Shown: in pieces, positions 8,801-11,042 of the stretch
Position numbering within the stretch: position 1 is the stretch's first letter
Layout: each line of letters opens with the position of its first letter
Assembly (NCBI GenBank): GCA_029863105.1
Contig: JAOTWC010000031.1
Coordinates: 1-11,042, forward strand
Length of the DNA stretch: 11,042 nucleotides
Source: Gemmatimonadota bacterium
Lineage (GTDB): Bacteria > Gemmatimonadota > Gemmatimonadetes > Palauibacterales > Palauibacteraceae
Direction of reading: 5' to 3'
Made by a program: the position numbers and the translations under genes
Notes under the pieces: generated by a model
Database searches by the model: none
What the model saw: the letters and a program-made list of their open reading frames with translations, nothing else
What the model was told of the DNA's origin: nothing

Positions 8801-10102
8801 GTGACCAGCCGCGAAGGCCAGATTCTGATGCGGACAGCCGGAGACCGGGTCCGATCGCGTCTTGCGGTTCCATACGGTGCTACCCTGCATGCCGAAGACG
8901 GAGTCGCCGTGAAACCGGGCGATCTGCTGTTCAGCTGGGATCCGTACTCCGAGCCGATCGTGGCGGACCATAAGGGAGCACTCCGTTACAAAGACATTGT
9001 TCCGGAGGAGACATTTCGCGAGGAGCTGGACGAGGCCACGGGCCGCCGTCAGCTGGTCATCATCGAAGATCGCGACAAGAAGCTCCATCCACGGATCGAG
9101 ATCGTGGACGGCAAGGGCAAGAAACTCCGTGAGTTCATCGTGCCGGTCGGCGCGCAGTTGCTCGTGCGGGATGGCGAGAAAGTGAAGCCGGGTGACACGC
9201 TGGCCAAAATCAGTCGTGAAGCTTACAAGACGAGGGACATCACGGGAGGCCTGCCTCGCGTGGCCGAGTTGTTCGAAGCGCGGAAACCCAAGGACCCGGC
9301 GACGATCACGGAGGTCGACGGCCGGGTGAGTTTCGGCGGAATCAAGCGCGGCAAGCGCGAAATCCTCGTCGAGATGGAAGGCGCCGAGGAGCCGCAGGTC
9401 TACCAGGTGCCGGTGGGCAAGCATCTTCGCGTCCACGAGGGTGATATCGTGCGCGCCGGTGATCGTCTATCCGAAGGACCGGTCAACCCCCACGACATCC
9501 TGCAAGTCAGGGGTCCGCGGGCCGTTCAGGAATATCTGCTGAACGAGATCCAGGAGGTCTACCGGCTGCAAGGCGTGCGGATCAACGACAAGCACATCGG
9601 TTGCATCGTTCGTCAGATGCTGCAGAAGGTCAGCGTGACCGATCCCGGCGATACCGAGTATCTGGAGGGCGAGCACGTGGACCGGATGCGGTTCCACGAG
9701 TATGCGCGGAAGATGATCGACGCGGGCAAGAAGCCGCCGCGATCCGAGCCCGTTTTGCTGGGGATTACCAAATCGAGCCTGGTCACGGAGTCGTTCATCA
9801 GCGCGGCTTCCTTCCAGGAGACGACGCGCGTGCTCACGGATGCGGCGGTGCACGGGAAGATGGACAAGCTCGAGGGATTGAAGGAGAACATCATCATCGG
9901 GCATCTTGTGCCGGCCGGAACTGGGATTCACCGCTTCCAGGACGTTGAATTCCTGGTCGGGAAACCTCTGCAGGAGCAGTTGGATTCCATGCGCCGTGTC
10001 GAGCCGGAACCCGTGGTTCCCGCCGGCGGCCTGTTCGCCGAACTTCGAGGGGACGCCGAACTGGAAGCAGAGGAGGAAGGCGAGGAGGTCGAGGCCGGCT
10101 GA
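5876..10102 (+). CDS. rpoC: DNA-directed RNA polymerase subunit beta'
   Basis: Beta' carries the catalytic magnesium site. The 1408-residue product matches the length of E. coli beta' (1407). Visible in order: N-terminal zinc ribbon with C68, C70, C83 and C86; lid/rudder region with [12 protein letters not shown]; the catalytic NADFDGDQ loop with D468, D470 and D472; the bridge helix region with ANFREGL and [17 protein letters not shown]; the second zinc site with C815, C889, C896 and C899; the trigger loop [18 protein letters not shown] with R934 and H937; an SI3-like insertion of about 170 residues inside the trigger loop (about 943-1115); [15 protein letters not shown] (1122-1136); and the C-terminal [16 protein letters not shown] segment, ending in an acidic Glu-rich tail. 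ATG 5876 is chosen because it gives the family N-terminus and has AGGGG at 5861-5865; a longer frame overlapping rpoB has no family support. GC hairpins lie just downstream. Confidence 0.98.
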   Translation: MIDFPRHRGTSSADFDWIQIKIASPDEIRSWSYGEVTKPETINYRSFKPERDGLFCERIFGPVKDWECHCGKFKRIRYRGHICDKCGVEVTLSKVRRERMGHIELAVPVAHIWFFKTLPSQMGYLLGMKLRDLESVIYYAAYVVTHPGKQEVEYTQVLTEDEYWELTEKAREAGDDKFRAEIGAEAARTMLSQLNVDKLAEQLRVEVANETSKQRKKRKLKRLKVLDAIRNSDAESALRNNPEHMIMDVIPVIPPNLRPLVPLDGGRFATSDLNDLYRRVINRNNRLKKLLEMRAPEVILRNEKRMLQESVDALFDNGRRGKAIRGRGKRPLKSLSDMLKGKQGRFRQNLLGKRVDYSGRSVIVVGPELKLHQCGLPKVMAVELFKPFIIHELEKRGEAETVKRAKKLVERYDPKVYEVLEDIITDHPVLLNRAPTLHRLGIQAFEPVLVEGKAIRIHPLVCAAFNADFDGDQMAVHVPLSFESQLEARILMLSSNNILKPSNGRPITSPSQDMVLGSYFLTKAPFEFEKRVAEGGLMHFQSAAEVELAIANGFLQTSYGTPDYHRPVNYLTGGTWVATTVGRILFNAILPAGLPYKNETMNKGSLSDLVFEAFRDTDLRSTTRFLDELKDLSFRYATLGGVSVGMEDMVIPKEKATILAEAQEQVDRFTKAYHKGVISFGERYNKVIDAWTHANNDVADAMVDAMAKSEDGYNPIFMMFDSGSRGSRDQIRQLAGMRGLMAKPQKKLTGGIGEIIESPIRANFREGLSVLEYFISTHGARKGLADTALKTADAGYLTRRLVDVAQDVTITAEDCGTVLGLDVSALKEGEDIIEPLRDRVVGNVAREDIVDPISDEVIVEGGQIITEEASLAIEEAGLQSVQIRSVLTCQARRGVCQKCYGRNLATMKMVDVGEAVGILAAQSIGEPGTQLTLRTFHIGGTAARIAAQTQRKSKLEGTVGFERIVAVATPDGSRVVTSREGQILMRTAGDRVRSRLAVPYGATLHAEDGVAVKPGDLLFSWDPYSEPIVADHKGALRYKDIVPEETFREELDEATGRRQLVIIEDRDKKLHPRIEIVDGKGKKLREFIVPVGAQLLVRDGEKVKPGDTLAKISREAYKTRDITGGLPRVAELFEARKPKDPATITEVDGRVSFGGIKRGKREILVEMEGAEEPQVYQVPVGKHLRVHEGDIVRAGDRLSEGPVNPHDILQVRGPRAVQEYLLNEIQEVYRLQGVRINDKHIGCIVRQMLQKVSVTDPGDTEYLEGEHVDRMRFHEYARKMIDAGKKPPRSEPVLLGITKSSLVTESFISAASFQETTRVLTDAAVHGKMDKLEGLKENIIIGHLVPAGTGIHRFQDVEFLVGKPLQEQLDSMRRVEPEPVVPAGGLFAELRGDAELEAEEEGEEVEAG

Positions 10103-10109
10103 GCCCGAT

Positions 10110-10140
10110 CGGGATCCCGCTCCAGGCGTAGGGATTCCCG
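10110..10140 (+). terminator. Hairpin 1 after rpoC, possible terminator
   Basis: CGGGATCCC (10110-10118) pairs with GGGATTCCCG (10131-10140) with one bulged T, giving a 9-bp helix and a 12-nt loop, starting 8 nt after the rpoC stop. No T-run follows. It may help end or stabilise the rpoBC transcript. Confidence 0.45.
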
Positions 10141-10147
10141 GCGTTCA

Positions 10148-10170
10148 CCCGCCCTTCGATCGGGGGCGGG
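10148..10170 (+). terminator. Hairpin 2 after rpoC, possible terminator
   Basis: CCCGCCC (10148-10154) pairs perfectly with GGGCGGG (10164-10170), a 7-bp all-GC helix with a 9-nt loop. It lies immediately before the -35 box of the rpsL promoter, which is where insulation from rpoC read-through would be expected. There is no T-run, so it would be a non-canonical terminator or an RNA 3'-end protecting structure. Confidence 0.5.
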
Positions 10171-10176
10171 CCATGC

Positions 10177-10205
10177 TTGACATCACCAACGGTGGGATCT
10201 ACTAT
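10177..10205 (+). promoter_or_regulatory. Sigma70-type promoter for rpsL-rpsG (str operon)
   Basis: A perfect -35 hexamer TTGACA (10177-10182) is followed after exactly 17 nt by TACTAT (10200-10205), which matches 4 of 6 bases of TATAAT. Transcription would start near 10211-10213, giving a leader of about 230 nt before the rpsL ATG. Placement between the rpoC 3' hairpins and rpsL supports an independent str operon promoter. Confidence 0.75.
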
Positions 10206-10213
10206 CTCCAGTC

Positions 10214-10233
10214 TGCCGATGGAACGATCGGCA
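10214..10233 (+). other. rpsL leader hairpin A
   Basis: TGCCGAT (10214-10220) pairs perfectly with ATCGGCA (10227-10233), a 7-bp helix with a 6-nt loop. It lies almost at the predicted transcript 5' end, where it could protect the mRNA. Its 3' arm, GATCGGC (10226-10232), is the same 7-mer as the 3' arm of hairpin D. Confidence 0.5.
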
Positions 10234-10245
10234 CCCGTGCAAGAT

Positions 10246-10262
10246 GGGGCAAACGTTGCCTC
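10246..10262 (+). other. rpsL leader hairpin B
   Basis: GGGGCAA (10246-10252) pairs with TTGCCTC (10256-10262), seven pairs including one G-U, around a 3-nt loop ACG. It is part of the leader, which has no supported gene between 10103 and 10440. Confidence 0.4.
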
Positions 10263-10287
10263 CGGACGTATTCACCGCTTCTCCGGC

Positions 10288-10314
10288 CTCGCACATTGGC
10301 GCTGCGCGTGCGAG
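10288..10314 (+). other. rpsL leader hairpin C
   Basis: CTCGCAC (10288-10294) pairs perfectly with GTGCGAG (10308-10314), with a 13-nt GC-rich loop. It is the third helix in the long leader. No known riboswitch or r-protein site is recognised. Confidence 0.4.
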
Positions 10315-10353
10315 ACACTGGGGGGCGGTTTCTGACGCAGGGGTAGTGAGGTG

Positions 10354-10372
10354 GCCGATCGACGGGATCGGC
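10354..10372 (+). other. rpsL leader hairpin D
   Basis: GCCGATC (10354-10360) pairs perfectly with GATCGGC (10366-10372), a 7-bp helix with a 5-nt loop. Its arms are nearly the same as those of hairpin A, so A and D could exchange partners. It lies about 70 nt before the rpsL start. Confidence 0.45.
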
Positions 10373-10440
10373 GGACAGACGGCGGAGCCCACGGGCCCCG
10401 AAGCACGTAAACGGAACCGATAGAGGCGGCAGGCAGGAAT

Positions 10441-10806
10441 ATGCCCACGATCAACCAGTTGGTGCGCAAAGGGCGCGAAAAGGCCGATAAGAAGCGCAAG
10501 GCGCCGGCCCTCGAGGCCAACCCGCAGAAGCGGGGCGTCTGCACGCGCGTCTACACGACCACCCCCAAGAAGCCGAACTCGGCCTTGCGGAAGGTCGCCC
10601 GTGTGCGGCTGACGAACGGCTTTGAAGTCACGGCGTACATTGGGGGTGAAGGGCATAACCTCCAGGAGCACAGCATCGTCCTCATCCGGGGCGGACGTGT
10701 GAAGGATTTGCCCGGTGTCAGGTACCACATCATTCGCGGGACGCTGGACGCATCCGGCGTCGCGGATCGGCGGCAGGGTCGCTCGAAATACGGTTCGAAA
10801 CGCTAG
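10441..10806 (+). CDS. rpsL: 30S ribosomal protein S12
   Basis: S12 lies at the decoding centre of the 30S subunit and affects accuracy; it is the classic streptomycin-resistance locus. The 121-residue product is close to the usual length (E. coli 124). It starts [10 protein letters not shown], has [21 protein letters not shown] (31-51) with K43, and [13 protein letters not shown] (84-96) with K88 and D89. K43 and K88 are the streptomycin-sensitive residues, and D89 is the position that RimO methylthiolates in E. coli. The end is shortened, stopping at KYGSKR. The ATG at 10441 gives the family N-terminus. The ribosome binding site is diffuse: AGG at 10431-10433 sits 7 nt upstream, while AGGA at 10435-10438 is very close. 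A strong promoter and a hairpin-rich leader precede it, and rpsG follows, as in a str operon. Confidence 0.98.
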   Translation: MPTINQLVRKGREKADKKRKAPALEANPQKRGVCTRVYTTTPKKPNSALRKVARVRLTNGFEVTAYIGGEGHNLQEHSIVLIRGGRVKDLPGVRYHIIRGTLDASGVADRRQGRSKYGSKR

Positions 10807-10871
10807 CAGATGAGGACGCCGCGGCGCCGGAACGTCACCGGGGCTGCCCGAGACGAGGGTCAGTAGGGTCG

Positions 10872-10899
10872 ACCCGGCCTGCATCAAGGCCGGGTTATT
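10872..10899 (+). terminator. rpsL-rpsG intergenic hairpin, attenuator-like or S7-binding candidate
   Basis: ACCCGGCCT (10872-10880) pairs perfectly with AGGCCGGGT (10887-10895), a 9-bp helix with a 6-nt loop GCATCA, followed by TATTCGTT. It looks like a weak intrinsic terminator but lies inside the operon, ending about 10 nt before the rpsG ribosome binding site. In E. coli, S7 represses its own operon by binding the rpsL-rpsG gap, so an r-protein site is an alternative. Which role applies cannot be settled from sequence. Confidence 0.6.
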
Positions 10900-10916
10900 C
10901 GTTCAAGGAAGGGTAA

Positions 10917-11042
10917 ATGTCACGCAGGCAGAAGGCGGAACACAGGGAACCACCGGCCGACCCGAAGTATGGGAGCCAGGAAGTCACGCGTTTCATCAAC
11001 GTGCTGATGCTGGACGGCAAGAAGTCCATGGCCGACGGAATC
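10917..11042 (+). CDS. rpsG: 30S ribosomal protein S7 (3' partial)
   Basis: S7 nucleates assembly of the 30S head by binding the 3' domain of 16S rRNA and contacts tRNA at the E site. Only the first 42 residues are in the window, running in frame to the last base. They match the family N-terminus: [10 protein letters not shown], then DPKYGS (15-20) and [15 protein letters not shown] (26-40), aligned by eye to the E. coli DPKFGS and VNILMVDGKKS segments. ATG 10917 is preceded by AAGGA at 10905-10909, 7 nt upstream, a strong ribosome binding site. The gap from rpsL is 110 nt and contains a perfect hairpin. Full S7 is about 156 residues, so roughly three quarters lies beyond the window, probably followed by fusA and tuf as in other str operons. 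Confidence 0.96.
   Translation, partial: MSRRQKAEHREPPADPKYGSQEVTRFINVLMLDGKKSMADGI

Noticed and set aside
10173..10346. 57-codon frame between rpoC and rpsL beginning at ATG 10173
   Set aside because: Its start lies upstream of the promoter -35 box and inside the end of a GC hairpin, so the rpsL transcript would not include the start codon, and no family is recognised.

Overview
The window is an ordinary but nearly complete stretch of the bacterial rif/str ribosomal and RNA polymerase locus, all on the + strand: rplJ (partial) - rplL - rpoB - rpoC - rpsL - rpsG (partial). The base composition is GC-rich. The sequence character of RpoB and RpoC (N-termini, long lineage-type insertions, an SI3-like insert in the trigger loop) points to a Gram-negative-type bacterium. 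My best guess from memory of such proteins is Gemmatimonadota or a neighbouring phylum, but this is an inference at moderate confidence.

Layout. Positions 1-512 hold the end of rplJ (L10), followed by an 88-nt gap with a small hairpin and rplL (L7/L12, 601-972). A 249-nt gap then holds a long GC-rich hairpin whose base includes the rplL stop codon, a candidate attenuator or processing site, plus a second structured element. rpoB (1222-5844) appears to start at a TTG codon. rpoC (5876-10102) follows after 31 nt. Next comes a 338-nt intergenic region with two GC hairpins (probable end of the rpoBC transcript), a clear sigma70-like promoter (TTGACA, 17 nt, TACTAT) and a roughly 230-nt hairpin-rich leader. 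rpsL (S12) follows at 10441-10806, then a 110-nt gap containing a perfect 9-bp hairpin, then the first 42 codons of rpsG (S7), which run off the end.

How the genes work together: L10 and L7/L12 form the ribosomal stalk that recruits translation factors. RpoB and RpoC together form the catalytic core of RNA polymerase. S12 and S7 are 30S proteins of the decoding and head regions. Co-transcription with attenuation between rplL and rpoB is the established way (known from E. coli) to make far more L7/L12 than polymerase, and the hairpin here sits in the right place for it. The rpsL promoter suggests that the str operon is transcribed independently.

I see no mobile element, CRISPR array, tRNA/rRNA, defence system or evidence of horizontal transfer. 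No undescribed system is visible. The points most worth a second look are two protein-level insertions in RpoB (an expanded repeat-containing lobe insertion and an Ala/Lys-rich insertion of about 120 residues near the C-terminus) and the intergenic RNA structures.
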